Shown one piece after another: positions 19,294 through 28,362 of a stretch of 64,000 nucleotides of DNA. Positions within the stretch are counted from its first letter, which is position 1. Each line of letters starts with the position of its first letter. The position numbers were made by a program, and so were the translations under genes. The notes beneath the pieces are model-generated. The model did no database searches. It saw only the letters and a program-made list of their open reading frames with translations, and was not told where the DNA came from. This stretch comes from Geopseudomonas aromaticivorans (GTDB lineage Bacteria > Pseudomonadota > Gammaproteobacteria > Pseudomonadales > Pseudomonadaceae): assembly GCF_019097855.1 (NCBI RefSeq), contig NZ_JAHRGL010000030.1:62001-126000 (forward strand), given 5' to 3'.

Positions 19294-20670
19294 TCAGAGA
19301 ATCCGGGCCTTGTAGCTGCGACCCTTGACCTTGCGCTCGCTCAGGCGTTGCAGACCCTCTTTGGCGCGCTCGCGCTCGACCGCCACGTAGGCGTTGTGGT
19401 CGTACAGGGCGATCTTGCCGATGCTGGCGCCGGGCAGGCCGCCTTCGCCGGTGAGGGCACCGAGGATGTCGCCGGGGCGCAGCTTGTCCTTGCGCCCGCC
19501 GTTGATGCACAGGGTGGTCATCGGCGGCAGCAGGCGTTCGTCGGACAGCGGCTTTAGGTTGTCCAGGTTGGCCCAGTTCAGCGGTGCCTGTTGCAGCTCC
19601 TCGATGGCGCGGGCGCGGCCGGCTTCGCTCGGCGCCACCAGCGACAGCGCCAGGCCTTTCTCGCCGGCGCGGCCGCTGCGGCCGATGCGGTGGATGTGCA
19701 CCTGCGGGTCGCGGGTCAGCTCGAGGTTGATCACCGCTTCCAGGGTGTCGATGTCCAGGCCGCGTGCGGCCACGTCGGTGGCCACCAGTACGCAGCAGCT
19801 CTGGTTGGCGAACATCGCCAGCACCTGGTCGCGCTCGCGCTGCTCCAGGTCGCCGTGCAGGGCCAGCGCCGAGATCTTGCGCGCATTGAGCATCGTCGCC
19901 ACTTCCTGGCACTGCTGCTTGGTCTGGCAGAACACCACGCTGGAGGCCGGGCGGAAGTGCAGCAGCAGGCGCGCCACCGCCTCGATGCGCTGGTCGGGGT
20001 CGATCTCGTAGAAGCGCTGTTCGATCTGGCTGTCGTCGTGCTGCGACTCCAGCTCGATGCGCTGCGGCTGGCGCATGAACCGCGCGGCCAGCTGTTCGAT
20101 GCCCTGCGGGTAGGTGGCGGAGAACAGCAGGGTCTGCCGCTTGCCCGGGGTCTGCTCGATGATCTCGCTGATCGAGTCGACAAAACCCATGTCGAGCATG
20201 CGGTCTGCTTCGTCGAGGACCAGGTGGTTGACGCCGTCGAGTTTGAGGGTGCCTTTGCGCACGTGCTCGAGGATGCGCCCCGGGGTGCCGACGACGATGT
20301 GCGCGCCGTGCTCCAGCGAGCCGATCTGCGGGCCGAAGGGCACGCCGCCGCACAGGGTCAGCACCTTGATGTTGCTGGAGCCCCGCGCCAGCGCGCGGAT
20401 TTCCTTGGCCACCTGGTCGGCCAGTTCGCGGGTCGGGCACAGCACCAGCGCCTGACAGCCGAAGTAGCGCGGGTTGAGCGGCGCCAGCAGGCCGAGGGCG
20501 AAGGCGGCGGTCTTGCCGCTGCCGGTCTTGGCCTGAGCGATGAGGTCGTTGCCGGCGAGGATGGTCGGCAGGCTCTGCGCCTGGATCGGCGTCATCTGCC
20601 GGTAGCCGATGGCATCCAGGCTGGCGAGGAGGCTGGCGGGTAGCGGCAGGGAGGAGAAGGCGTCGGTCAC
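19294..20670 (-). CDS. dbpA: ATP-dependent RNA helicase DbpA
   Basis: 458 residues. The DEAD-box core has AKTGSGKT at 47-54, DEAD at 153-156, SAT at 184-186 and HRIGRSGR in the second RecA domain. The C-terminal roughly 75 residues form the DbpA RNA-binding domain, which targets the helicase to hairpin 92 of 23S rRNA during 50S assembly. The length equals that of known DbpA proteins. A family D repeat follows it. The upstream neighbour (exonuclease, same strand) is 82 bases away, with no clear shared promoter. Confidence 0.95.
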   Translation of the reverse strand: MTDAFSSLPLPASLLASLDAIGYRQMTPIQAQSLPTILAGNDLIAQAKTGSGKTAAFALGLLAPLNPRYFGCQALVLCPTRELADQVAKEIRALARGSSNIKVLTLCGGVPFGPQIGSLEHGAHIVVGTPGRILEHVRKGTLKLDGVNHLVLDEADRMLDMGFVDSISEIIEQTPGKRQTLLFSATYPQGIEQLAARFMRQPQRIELESQHDDSQIEQRFYEIDPDQRIEAVARLLLHFRPASSVVFCQTKQQCQEVATMLNARKISALALHGDLEQRERDQVLAMFANQSCCVLVATDVAARGLDIDTLEAVINLELTRDPQVHIHRIGRSGRAGEKGLALSLVAPSEAGRARAIEELQQAPLNWANLDNLKPLSDERLLPPMTTLCINGGRKDKLRPGDILGALTGEGGLPGASIGKIALYDHNAYVAVERERAKEGLQRLSERKVKGRSYKARIL

Positions 20671-20752
20671 GGCGAGGGCCTGGCAAGGAAAACGGCCGCG
20701 GAGTGTAACAGGATGACGCGCCCGGCAGGCGGCAGCGCCGCCCGCCGGTGCC

Positions 20753-21475
20753 TCAGATCGAGCGATGGCTGGCCTCGCGCGAGCGTCGCCAGTGGCCGAG
20801 CCGCTCGCCCAGTTGCTGCACGTTGTTCAGCTCCATGCGCTGGGCGCGGTTGAACAGGATCAGGGCGATCTCCGCGGTGGCCAGGGCGTCGGCCGAGGCG
20901 TGGTGGCGCTGTGGCATGTTCAGGGCGAAGTAGTCGATCCAGTGATCCAGGCCGCTGCGCTGCATCAGGGCCTCGGGGAACAGCATGGGGGCCAGGTCGG
21001 CGATGTCGAAGAACGGGTGCTGCAGGCGGTAGCCCAGTTCGTCCTTCAGCGCGCGGGTCAGCATGCGCTGGTCGAAGGGCGCGTGGTAGGCGAGGAACAC
21101 GCAGTCGCCGGCGAACTCCATGAACGCCAGCAGCGCCTCGGCCGGCTCGCTGCCGCGGGCCAGGGCGCTGGGCGCGATGCCGTGGATCAGCACGCTCTCG
21201 GTGACGGTCTTCAGTTGGCGCTGCAGGGTGCACTCGAACTGCCGGCTGAAGTCGATGGCGCCATCCTCGATCAGCACGGCGCCGATCGACAGCACGATGT
21301 CGCGGTTGAGGTTGAGGCCGCTGGTTTCTAGGTCGAGGACCACGAAGCGCTGCTTGCGCAGCGGGCGGCCGTCCAGCGGCGTCGGCGCCGGCAGGCGCTG
21401 CAGGCGGCGGTGCTGCTTGTCGCTGAGCGGCGTGCGCTTGTGGCCGAGGTTGGCGAGAAAGGCGAAGGGATTCAT
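20753..21475 (-). CDS. DnaQ-like 3'-5' exonuclease
   Basis: 240 residues of the DEDDh exonuclease superfamily. The motifs are Asp48/Glu50 in VVLDLETSG, Asp135 in AYHAPFDQRML, and His192/Asp196 in HHASADALAT. The substrate (DNA or RNA) is unknown. Its start overlaps the stop of the upstream cNMP/CBS/nucleotidyltransferase gene by four bases (ATGA at 21472-21475), so the two are translationally coupled. This pairing is recurrent in Pseudomonas, often beside acetate genes as I recall. It is not the replicative epsilon subunit: the context is wrong and the N-terminal extension is atypical. Confidence 0.88.
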   Translation of the reverse strand: MNPFAFLANLGHKRTPLSDKQHRRLQRLPAPTPLDGRPLRKQRFVVLDLETSGLNLNRDIVLSIGAVLIEDGAIDFSRQFECTLQRQLKTVTESVLIHGIAPSALARGSEPAEALLAFMEFAGDCVFLAYHAPFDQRMLTRALKDELGYRLQHPFFDIADLAPMLFPEALMQRSGLDHWIDYFALNMPQRHHASADALATAEIALILFNRAQRMELNNVQQLGERLGHWRRSREASHRSI

Positions 21476-23403
21476 AGCTGGTAACGCACGCTCAGCTTGT
21501 TCTGCAGGCGCTGCGCCTGGCGGAAGGATTCGCGCAGGATGCGGCGGTCGAGGGTGTTGAGGGTGTCGGGGTCGAGGCGGTTGTGCAGCGGCTTGCCCTC
21601 GCGCTCTAGGTGCTGGTGCTGCTGCATGCGGATCAGCTGGATGAAGTGGTAGGCCTCCTCGAAGGACGCGGCGTCCTTGGCCTCCATCACCTGCTTGGCC
21701 ACCAGCAGGCGGAAGCGCTCGAGGGTATTGCTCTCGCTGATGCCGTTGGCCAGGGCGAGGATGCGCGCGCCGTCGACGAAGGGCGTCAGGCCCTCGACCT
21801 TGAGGTCCAGGGTGTCCTTCTCCAGGCCGCGGCTGGCCACCACGAAGTCGCGGAAGCGGCCGATCGGCGGGCGGTGCTGCAGGGCGTTGGTGGCCATCAT
21901 GCGCTGGAACAGCGTGCTGTCGGCGACCATCTGCAGCAGGGCGTCGAGCAGCGCCTGGTAACCCTCGGTGGGGCCCCAGGCCGGGCGCAGGTCGAAGTAG
22001 ATGGTCGAGTTGAGCAGGTTCTCCGCGGTCGGCGCATGGATGATGGCGGCGAAGCGGCGCGTCCACTCCTGGCGCGACAGGCACAGCTCGGGGTTGCCGG
22101 CCATGATGTTGCCCTTGCACAGGGTGAAGCCGCACTGGTCGAGGGCCTGGTTGATCTCGCGCGCCAGCGGCAGCAGGCGCTGGCGGATGTGCTCGGCCTC
22201 GGCCGGGCTGTCGGCCTCGAACAGGATGCCGTTGTCCTGGTCGGTGTGCAGGGTCTGCTCGCGGCGGCCTTCGCTGCCGAACACCAGCCAGGTGAAGGGC
22301 ACGCCGGGGTCGCCGTGCTGGGCGATCATCAGCTCGATCACCCGGCTCACGGTATGGTCGTTGAGCAGGGTGATGATGTGGGTCAGCTGCGCCGGGCTGG
22401 CGCCGTGGGCGAGCATGTTGTCGACCAGGTGGGCGATGTCGCCGCGCAGGGCGGCCAGTGCCCCCACGCTGGTGGCGCTGCTGATGGTGCGTGCCAGGTG
22501 CACCAGGTCGACGCGCTGCAGGGAGAACAGATCGCGCTCGGAAATCACCCCGACCAGGCGCTTGTCGTCGACCACGCAGACGTGGGCGATGTGCCGCTGG
22601 GTCATCGCCAGGGCGGCGTCGAAGGCGCTGGCCGAGGGCGGCAGGTGGAAGGGATCGCGCACCATCAGCTGGTCCAGCGGCTGGGCGAGGTCGCCGCTGC
22701 CGTTGGCGATCTCCTCGCGCAGGTCGCGCAGGGTGAAGATGCCGATCGGGTAGGCCTGCTCGTCGACCATGATCAGGCTGCCGACGTGATGCTCGTTCAT
22801 CAACTGCACCGCCTGGCGCAGGCTGGTGCCGACGGTGCAGGTGATCGGCTTGCGCGTCGCCAGTTCGCCCAGGCGGGTATCCAGCGAGTACTGCGCGCCG
22901 AGGGTTTCCGTGGCCTTGAGCTGGACCTGCTGGTTGACCTGGTCGAGCAGGCTGCTGACCCCGCGCATGGCGAAATCGCGAAACGGCGGCGACAGCGCCA
23001 GCAGGCGGGCGAAGGCTTCGCGCTGCAGCTGCAGGCAGAAGGTGTCCTCGGCGGCGAGGTAGTCGGTGCGGGTCGGCCGTTCGCCGACCAGGGCGCCCAT
23101 CGGGAAGCACTCGCCGACGGCGATGTCCAGGGCGTTCTCCATGCTGCCGGCGGTGTTCAGGCGCTGGCCGAGGATATGCCCCTGCTTGACGATGTACAGG
23201 TACTCGACGCGGCCGTCTTCGGGTTTGACGATGCTGTCGCCGGCGGCATAGAAGCGCAGCTGGCAGTGCTCGACCAGGAACACCAGCTCGGTGTCGTCCA
23301 TCTGCTCGAAGGGCGGGTAGTGGCGCAGGAACTGCAAGGTGCCCTGGATGTTCTGCAGGACTGCAGTCTTGCCGGCTTCGGCAAAGGCGTCCGACTTGCT
23401 CAT
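21472..23403 (-). CDS. cNMP-binding/CBS/DUF294 nucleotidyltransferase-like regulator
   Basis: 643 residues with four recognisable parts. A cyclic-nucleotide-binding-type beta roll covers about 20-145. Two CBS repeats cover about 175-300, with TLRDLREE and SERDLFSL as the characteristic ends. The putative nucleotidyltransferase domain DUF294 has GSEGR at 376-380 and Asp388/Asp390 in TDQDNG. A helical C-terminal domain covers about 480-643. The architecture suggests a sensor of nucleotides or energy state that modifies a protein or nucleotide partner; GlnD-like uridylylation is only an analogy. It is coupled to the exonuclease by a 4-base overlap. Confidence 0.85.
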   Translation of the reverse strand: MSKSDAFAEAGKTAVLQNIQGTLQFLRHYPPFEQMDDTELVFLVEHCQLRFYAAGDSIVKPEDGRVEYLYIVKQGHILGQRLNTAGSMENALDIAVGECFPMGALVGERPTRTDYLAAEDTFCLQLQREAFARLLALSPPFRDFAMRGVSSLLDQVNQQVQLKATETLGAQYSLDTRLGELATRKPITCTVGTSLRQAVQLMNEHHVGSLIMVDEQAYPIGIFTLRDLREEIANGSGDLAQPLDQLMVRDPFHLPPSASAFDAALAMTQRHIAHVCVVDDKRLVGVISERDLFSLQRVDLVHLARTISSATSVGALAALRGDIAHLVDNMLAHGASPAQLTHIITLLNDHTVSRVIELMIAQHGDPGVPFTWLVFGSEGRREQTLHTDQDNGILFEADSPAEAEHIRQRLLPLAREINQALDQCGFTLCKGNIMAGNPELCLSRQEWTRRFAAIIHAPTAENLLNSTIYFDLRPAWGPTEGYQALLDALLQMVADSTLFQRMMATNALQHRPPIGRFRDFVVASRGLEKDTLDLKVEGLTPFVDGARILALANGISESNTLERFRLLVAKQVMEAKDAASFEEAYHFIQLIRMQQHQHLEREGKPLHNRLDPDTLNTLDRRILRESFRQAQRLQNKLSVRYQL

Positions 23404-23507
23404 CTTGTTGTTCTCACTGGCTCAGTGGGTTTGCGTCGATTGTGCCTGCGTGCCCCGGCCGCAGGCTTGACGCAGGCCGGGGAACGCGGGGGAAGGATGC
23501 CGCGGGT

Positions 23508-24056
23508 TCAGGGCGGCGAGGCTATGGCCTGCTCGACCGCCTGCAGCAGCTTGGGGTCTTCGGGCTTGGTCAGGCTGGAGAAATGGGCGATCACCTTGCC
23601 CTGGCGGTCGATCACGTACTTGTAGAAGTTCCAGCGCGGCGCAGCGCTCTGTGCCGCCAGGCCGCGGAACAGCGGAATGGCCTCCTTGCCGGTGACCACC
23701 TGGGGGGCGGTCATGGCGAAGGTCACCCCGTAGTTGACGTAGCAGACGGTGGCGGTCTCGGCGGCTTCGTCGGCCTCTTGCTTGAAGTCGTCGGAAGGCA
23801 CGCCGAGGACTTCCAGGCCCTGTTCGCGATAGCGCTGGTAGAGGCTTTCCAGACCCTTGAACTGCGGGGTGAAGCCGCAGTGGCTGGCGGTGTTGACCAC
23901 CACCAGGGGTTTGCCAGCGAACCGGCACAGATCGATGCGCTCCTTGCCGCGCAGGGCGGGCAGGCTGCCTTCCAGCAGCGGGGTGCATTCGTCCGCCTGG
24001 GCGGTAAGGCCGCCGAACAGCAGGGGCAGGCCGAGCAATAGACGTAAACGGCGCAT
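23508..24056 (-). CDS. Periplasmic glutathione-peroxidase-family protein
   Basis: 182 residues. An N-terminal signal peptide ([21 protein letters not shown], likely cut after residue 21) is followed by a glutathione peroxidase fold with the peroxidatic Cys60 in [11 protein letters not shown] and the conserved Trp142-Asn143 in RWNFYKY. Cys105 (ATVCYVNYG) is a candidate resolving cysteine, suggesting thioredoxin-type rather than glutathione recycling. Export distinguishes it from cytoplasmic BtuE. It stands alone between the DUF294 gene and glcB, both on the same strand. Confidence 0.88.
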   Translation of the reverse strand: MRRLRLLLGLPLLFGGLTAQADECTPLLEGSLPALRGKERIDLCRFAGKPLVVVNTASHCGFTPQFKGLESLYQRYREQGLEVLGVPSDDFKQEADEAAETATVCYVNYGVTFAMTAPQVVTGKEAIPLFRGLAAQSAAPRWNFYKYVIDRQGKVIAHFSSLTKPEDPKLLQAVEQAIASPP

Positions 24057-24161
24057 GGCAGTCTCCGAAAGTGGGTCTGTCAGGTCCCGTCGACCACGCT
24101 AACCGCAGGCACGGTCGCTGGCAATCGGCCATTGGCCGCGCCCGGCCGGCTTGCGCCGGGC

Positions 24162-24205
24162 CAAAAAGCACAACGCGCCGCCTCCCGGAGGAGCGCGGCG
24201 CGTTG
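24162..24205 (-). terminator. Rho-independent terminator of glcB
   Basis: Eleven-base perfect stem (CAACGCGCCGC at 24171-24181 with its complement at 24195-24205), followed on the minus strand by a T-rich tail (complement of AAAAA at 24163-24167). It lies 55 bases beyond the glcB stop. Confidence 0.9.
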
Positions 24206-24259
24206 CGGTGGGGAGCGCCGCAGGGCGCTCCCGGAGTCGGCATCCGTGCCGACGCGGTA

Positions 24260-26437
24260 TTACAGGCCGTTCTTGGCCTTGAACTCGCGGCGACGGCGGT
24301 GCAGTACCGGCTCGGTGTAGCCGTTGGGCTGCTTGGTGCCTTCGACGCACAGCTCGACCGCCGCCTGGAAGGCGATGTTGTCGTCGAAGTTCGGCGCCAT
24401 CGGGCGGTACAGCGGGTCTTCGGCGTTCTGGCGGTCAACTACCAGCGCCATGCGCTTCATGGTTTCCATCACCTGCTCGACCGAGCACACGCCGTGGCGC
24501 AGCCAGTTGGCGATGTGCTGGCTGGAGATGCGCAGGGTGGCGCGGTCTTCCATCAGGCCGATGTCGTTGATGTCCGGTACCTTGGAGCAGCCGACGCCCT
24601 GGTCGATCCAGCGCACCACGTAGCCGAGGATGCCCTGGGCGTTGTTGTCCAGTTCGTTCTGGATCTCTTCGGCGCTCCAGCTGACACTCGGCGCCAGCGG
24701 GATGGTCAGGATGTCGTCCAGCGAGGCGCGCTCGCGCTGGGCCAGCTCCTGCTGGCGGGCGAACACGTCGACCTTGTGGTAGTGCAGGGCGTGCAGGGCG
24801 GCGGCGGTCGGCGACGGTACCCAGGCGGTGTTGGCGCCGGCCAGCGGGTGGGCGATCTTCTGCGCCAGCATGCCGGCCATCAGGTCGGGCATGGCCCACA
24901 TGCCCTTGCCGATCTGCGCACGGCCGGACAGGCCGGCCTTCAGGCCGATGTCGACGTTCCAGTTCTCGTAGGCGCTGATCCACTTGGCGCCCTTGATGTC
25001 GCCCTTGCGGATGAACGCGCCGGCTTCCATGGAGGTGTGCAGCTCGTCGCCGGTGCGGTCGAGGAAGCCGGTGTTGATGAACACCACGCGCTCCTTGGCG
25101 GCTTCGATGCAGGCCTTGAGGTTGACCGTGGTGCGGCGCTCCTCGTCCATGATGCCGACCTTGAGGGTGTTGCGGGTCATGCCGAGGACGTCCTCGACGC
25201 GGCCGAACAGCTCGTTGGTGAAGGCGGCTTCTTCCGGACCGTGCATCTTCGGCTTGACGATGTACACGCTGCCGGTGCGGGTGTTCTTGCGGCTGGTGTT
25301 GCCGTTGAGGTTGTGGATGGCGATCAGGCTGGTGACCAGGCCGTCCATGATGCCTTCCGGCACCTCGCTGCCGTCCTGCAGCAGGATGGCGTCGTTGGTC
25401 ATCAGGTGACCAACGTTGCGCACGAACAGCAGGGAACGGCCGTGCAGGGTCAGTTCGCCGCCGTTGGCCGCGGTGTACACGCGGTCTGGGTTCATGGTGC
25501 GGGTGAAGGTGGTGCCACCCTTGGCCACTTCCTCGGCCAGGTCGCCCTTCATCAGGCCCAGCCAGTTCTTGTAGGCGATGACCTTGTCGTCGGCATCGAC
25601 AGCAGCGACCGAGTCTTCGCAGTCCATGATGGTGGTCAGCGCGGCTTCCATCAGCACGTCCTTCACGCCGGCCGCGTCGGTCTTGCCGATCAGGCTGGTC
25701 GGATCGATCTGGATCTCGAAATGGATGCCGTTGTTCTTCAGCAGCACGGCCTTGGGCGCTGCGGCCTCGCCCTGGAAGCCGATCAGCTGGGCCGGGTTCT
25801 TCAGGCCGGTGGTCGAGCCGTTGGCCAGGCTGACGACCAGCTTGCCGCCTTCGATGCGGTAGCCGGTGGAGTCGACGTGGGAAGCGCCTTCCAGCGGTGC
25901 GGCTTCGTTGAGGAAGTCGCGGGCGAAGGCGATCACCTTGGCGCCGCGCACCGGGTTGTAGCCCTTGCCTTTCTCGGCGCCGTCTTCTTCGCTGATCGCG
26001 TCGGTGCCGTACAGGGCGTCGTACAGCGAACCCCAGCGGGCGTTGGCGGCGTTGAGGGCGAAGCGCGCGTTCATCACCGGCACCACCAGCTGCGGGCCGG
26101 CCATGCGGGCGATCTCGTCGTCGACGTTCTCGGTGCTGATGGCGAAGTCCGCGGGTTCCGGCAGCAGGTAGCCGATTTCCTGCAGGAAGGCCTTGTAGGC
26201 AACGGCATCGTGGGCCTGGCCGGCACGCGCCTGGTGCCAGGCGTCGATCTGCGCCTGCAGGGCGTCGCGCTTGGCCAGCAGGGCCTTGTTCTTCGGAGCC
26301 AGGTCATGAATCAGGGCGTCGGCGCCCTGCCAGAACTGTTCGGCGCTGACGCCGGTGCCGGGAATGGCTTCGTTGGTGACGAAGTCGAACAGGACTTTGG
26401 CGACCTGCAGGCCACCGGCTTGAACGCGTTCAGTCAT
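24260..26437 (-). CDS. glcB: Malate synthase G
   Basis: 725 residues, the monomeric G-type enzyme that condenses glyoxylate with acetyl-CoA to malate in the glyoxylate shunt. Recognisable blocks include [49 protein letters not shown] and the C-terminal [20 protein letters not shown]. The ATG at 26437 (MTERVQAGG) is preferred over an upstream in-frame start at 26467. A strong terminator follows. Fifty-two bases upstream lies an inverted repeat resembling RccR sites, and beyond it the long non-coding DnaA-box region. Confidence 0.97.
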   Translation of the reverse strand: MTERVQAGGLQVAKVLFDFVTNEAIPGTGVSAEQFWQGADALIHDLAPKNKALLAKRDALQAQIDAWHQARAGQAHDAVAYKAFLQEIGYLLPEPADFAISTENVDDEIARMAGPQLVVPVMNARFALNAANARWGSLYDALYGTDAISEEDGAEKGKGYNPVRGAKVIAFARDFLNEAAPLEGASHVDSTGYRIEGGKLVVSLANGSTTGLKNPAQLIGFQGEAAAPKAVLLKNNGIHFEIQIDPTSLIGKTDAAGVKDVLMEAALTTIMDCEDSVAAVDADDKVIAYKNWLGLMKGDLAEEVAKGGTTFTRTMNPDRVYTAANGGELTLHGRSLLFVRNVGHLMTNDAILLQDGSEVPEGIMDGLVTSLIAIHNLNGNTSRKNTRTGSVYIVKPKMHGPEEAAFTNELFGRVEDVLGMTRNTLKVGIMDEERRTTVNLKACIEAAKERVVFINTGFLDRTGDELHTSMEAGAFIRKGDIKGAKWISAYENWNVDIGLKAGLSGRAQIGKGMWAMPDLMAGMLAQKIAHPLAGANTAWVPSPTAAALHALHYHKVDVFARQQELAQRERASLDDILTIPLAPSVSWSAEEIQNELDNNAQGILGYVVRWIDQGVGCSKVPDINDIGLMEDRATLRISSQHIANWLRHGVCSVEQVMETMKRMALVVDRQNAEDPLYRPMAPNFDDNIAFQAAVELCVEGTKQPNGYTEPVLHRRRREFKAKNGL

Positions 26438-26488
26438 TGCTTGCCTCACTCTGCTTGGGAGCCGCATCGGACTGCGGCCCGCCGTTCG

Positions 26489-26514
26489 TGTAGTACCGAT
26501 CTCAGGATACTACA
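26489..26514. promoter_or_regulatory. Inverted repeat upstream of glcB, candidate RccR operator
   Basis: TGTAGTA (26489-26495), 12 bases, TACTACA (26508-26514): perfect 7-base arms 52-77 bases ahead of the glcB ATG. Published work on P. fluorescens RccR, an RpiR-family KDPG sensor, describes pseudo-palindromic long-linker sites at aceA and glcB. The arms here look like that site, from memory. Confidence 0.6.
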
Positions 26515-26599
26515 TGAAGCCGGATGAGAAATGTATGAAGGGCGGGCAAGCCTTCGACAAAAGTCGTGGAGAACCGCGACCCAAGGCTGATGTGCGCAG

Positions 26600-27251
26600 T
26601 TGTGCACAGGCGCCGCAGGGCGGGGTGCACGGGTGTGGACAAGACTGGCGCAGTCGCTGCGGATGACTGGCGCACGGTTTTCCACAGTTGTCCCCGTTTG
26701 CCGTGGATCGGCCTGTGGACAAGCCTTGGGTACAGTGCTGTGGCCATAGTGCCACGCGGCCTGCAGAGGGTTGTGCGATTTTTGTACAGGGCTGCGGCGG
26801 TTATGCACCGCCGGGCTGTATGGGGTTGTGGATAAGCTCTGGAGCCCTTGCTGCAGCCCATGCGTGCCGCGGTCTGCGGGGGGCTGGTGATTTTTTGTGC
26901 AGTTTGTCAGGCGCTGCTTGGGGACAACTAGGGTAGATGGTCAATCCGTGACGGTGGATAAGCGCAGGATTGTCCACAATCGACGTGGGCCAGGCTGTGG
27001 ACAAGCTGCGTGCACATTTCTGCAAGCCAGCAGGCACGGGGCTTGCGGACGGGTGGTCGAATTTCGTACAGGTCGTGGCGGGGCGATTTTCGCGCGACTT
27101 GTCCACGATTGCGGGGGACCAGCCTGTGGATAAGCTCGGGATGGATGGCCAGGCCCCAGCATGGCCGGGCGCTGGCGGGGCGTTGGTGATTTATTGAGCA
27201 GTCCGCCCGCCCGGGCTTGTGCACATCTGGCGGGGATCAGTGTGTGGATAA
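26600..27251. other. Cluster of about 13 DnaA-box-like 9-mers in non-coding DNA
   Basis: The 886-base gap 26438-27323 holds no credible gene. It contains three perfect TTATCCACA boxes (reverse strand at 26827, 27125, 27243), four TTGTCCACA (reverse at 26634, 26714, 26996; forward at 26970) and two forward TTGTGCACA (26600, 27217). Near-matches are at 26678 (TTTTCCACA), 26801 (TTATGCACC), 26953 (GGTGGATAA) and 27099 (TTGTCCACG). All but 26953 form six convergent pairs: 26600/26634, 26678/26714, 26801/26827, 26970/26996, 27099/27125 and 27217/27243. The last four pairs are exactly 26 bp centre to centre. No rep or partition gene is nearby, so this is a chromosomal DnaA-binding candidate, not a plasmid origin. 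Confidence 0.8.
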
Positions 27252-27307
27252 CCTTGGGGCAAGACCCTGCAGGCCACGGCGGGCGGGGCCTGCAGGGCAT
27301 CGTGCAG
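26714..27307. repeat. Five diverged modules: DnaA box plus phased AT-rich element
   Basis: Modules begin at the reverse boxes 26714, 26827, 26996, 27125 and 27243. Each opens TGTGGAYAA followed by GC (CC in the last) and ends in an element of the form GATTTTTGTRCAG. The last base of that element is 75, 75, 75 and 76 bases after the box start in the first four modules; the fifth has only the terminal GTGCAG, at 64. The sequence between box and element is largely diverged, so the spacing rather than the sequence looks conserved. Whether this is old tandem duplication or selected phasing cannot be decided here. Confidence 0.7.
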
Positions 27308-27323
27308 AAACTGACCAGGCGCT

Positions 27324-28298
27324 TCAGAACAGCCGCAGCGGCTCCTCGTCCAGCGCTGCCAACTGCTCGCGCAGCATGAGGATCTGCTCGCCCCAGTAAC
27401 GCTCGCTGCCGAACCAGGGGAAGCTCATGGGGAACGCCGGATCGTCCCAGCGCCGCGCCAGCCAGGCGCTGTAGTGCATCAGGCGCAGGCTGCGCAGGCC
27501 CTCGATCAGCGCCAGCTCGCGGGGGGCGAAGTCGTGGAACTCCTGGTAGCCGTCGATCAGTTCGGCCAGCTGCAGCAGGCGCTCCTGGCGCTCGCCGGCC
27601 AGCAGCATCCACAGGTCCTGCACCGCCGGGCCCATGCGGCAGTCGTCGAGGTCGACCACATGGAAGCGCTCGTCGCGGTACAGCAGGTTGCCCGGATGGC
27701 AGTCGCCGTGCAGGCGGATCGAGCGGTAGTCGATGCGGGCGAACAGCGCGTCGAGGCGCGCCAGCAGGTCGCGGGCCACCGACTCGTAGGCCGGCAGCAG
27801 GCTGCGCGGCACGAAGTTGCCGTCCAGCAGGGTGGCCAGCGATTCGTGACCGAAGTTATCCACCGACAGCGCCTCGCGGTGGGCGAACGGCCGGCTGGCG
27901 CCGATGGCGTGCATGCGGCCGAGCAGCTGGCCGAAGCGGTACAGCTGGTCCAGGTCGCCCGGCTCCGGCGCGCGGCCGCCGCGGCGCGGGAACAGCGCGA
28001 AGCGAAAGCCGGCATGCTCGAACAGGCTCTCGCCGTCACGCAGGATCGGCTCCACCACCGGCACCTCGTGCTCGGCCAGCTCGAAGCTGAAGGCATGCTC
28101 CTCACGGATCGCGGCGTCGCTCCAGCGCGCCGGGCGGTAGAACTTGGCGATCAGCGGCGTCTCGCCCTCGATGCCTACCTGATACACGCGGTTCTCGTAG
28201 CTGTTCAGCGCCAGCACGCGGGCATCGCTGAGAAAGCCGAGGCTTTCCACGGCATCCAGCACCAGATCGGGGGTGAGGGTGGCAAAGGGATGGCTCAT
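27324..28298 (-). CDS. srkA: Stress response kinase A (YihE/SrkA)
   Basis: 324 residues of the aminoglycoside-phosphotransferase-like kinase fold. Catalytic motifs are HGDCHPGN at 197-204 (Asp199) and the metal-binding VVDLDDC at 214-220. The E. coli relative is a serine/threonine kinase that counters MazF-linked death under stress; the substrate in Pseudomonas is not known to me. The length matches the family. It is transcribed away from the small zinc-ribbon gene towards the DnaA-box region, its stop lying 72 bases after the last perfect box. Confidence 0.93.
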   Translation of the reverse strand: MSHPFATLTPDLVLDAVESLGFLSDARVLALNSYENRVYQVGIEGETPLIAKFYRPARWSDAAIREEHAFSFELAEHEVPVVEPILRDGESLFEHAGFRFALFPRRGGRAPEPGDLDQLYRFGQLLGRMHAIGASRPFAHREALSVDNFGHESLATLLDGNFVPRSLLPAYESVARDLLARLDALFARIDYRSIRLHGDCHPGNLLYRDERFHVVDLDDCRMGPAVQDLWMLLAGERQERLLQLAELIDGYQEFHDFAPRELALIEGLRSLRLMHYSAWLARRWDDPAFPMSFPWFGSERYWGEQILMLREQLAALDEEPLRLF

Positions 28299-28362
28299 CG
28301 CGGGCTCCAGTCATTGGCCCCGGAGTGTACCCCTTGCCGTCACCCTTGGGACGAGTCCGCGG

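Noticed and set aside
20753-21475. DNA polymerase III epsilon subunit (dnaQ)
   Set aside because: The exonuclease motifs match, but the N-terminal extension, the coupling to a DUF294 protein and the absence of rnhA nearby point to a paralog.
26446-27224. Several overlapping open frames of 70-120 codons in the glcB-srkA gap
   Set aside because: They lie on both strands over the same DNA, have no ribosome-binding sites or family features, and their peptides merely repeat translations of the DnaA-box and AT-element motifs.
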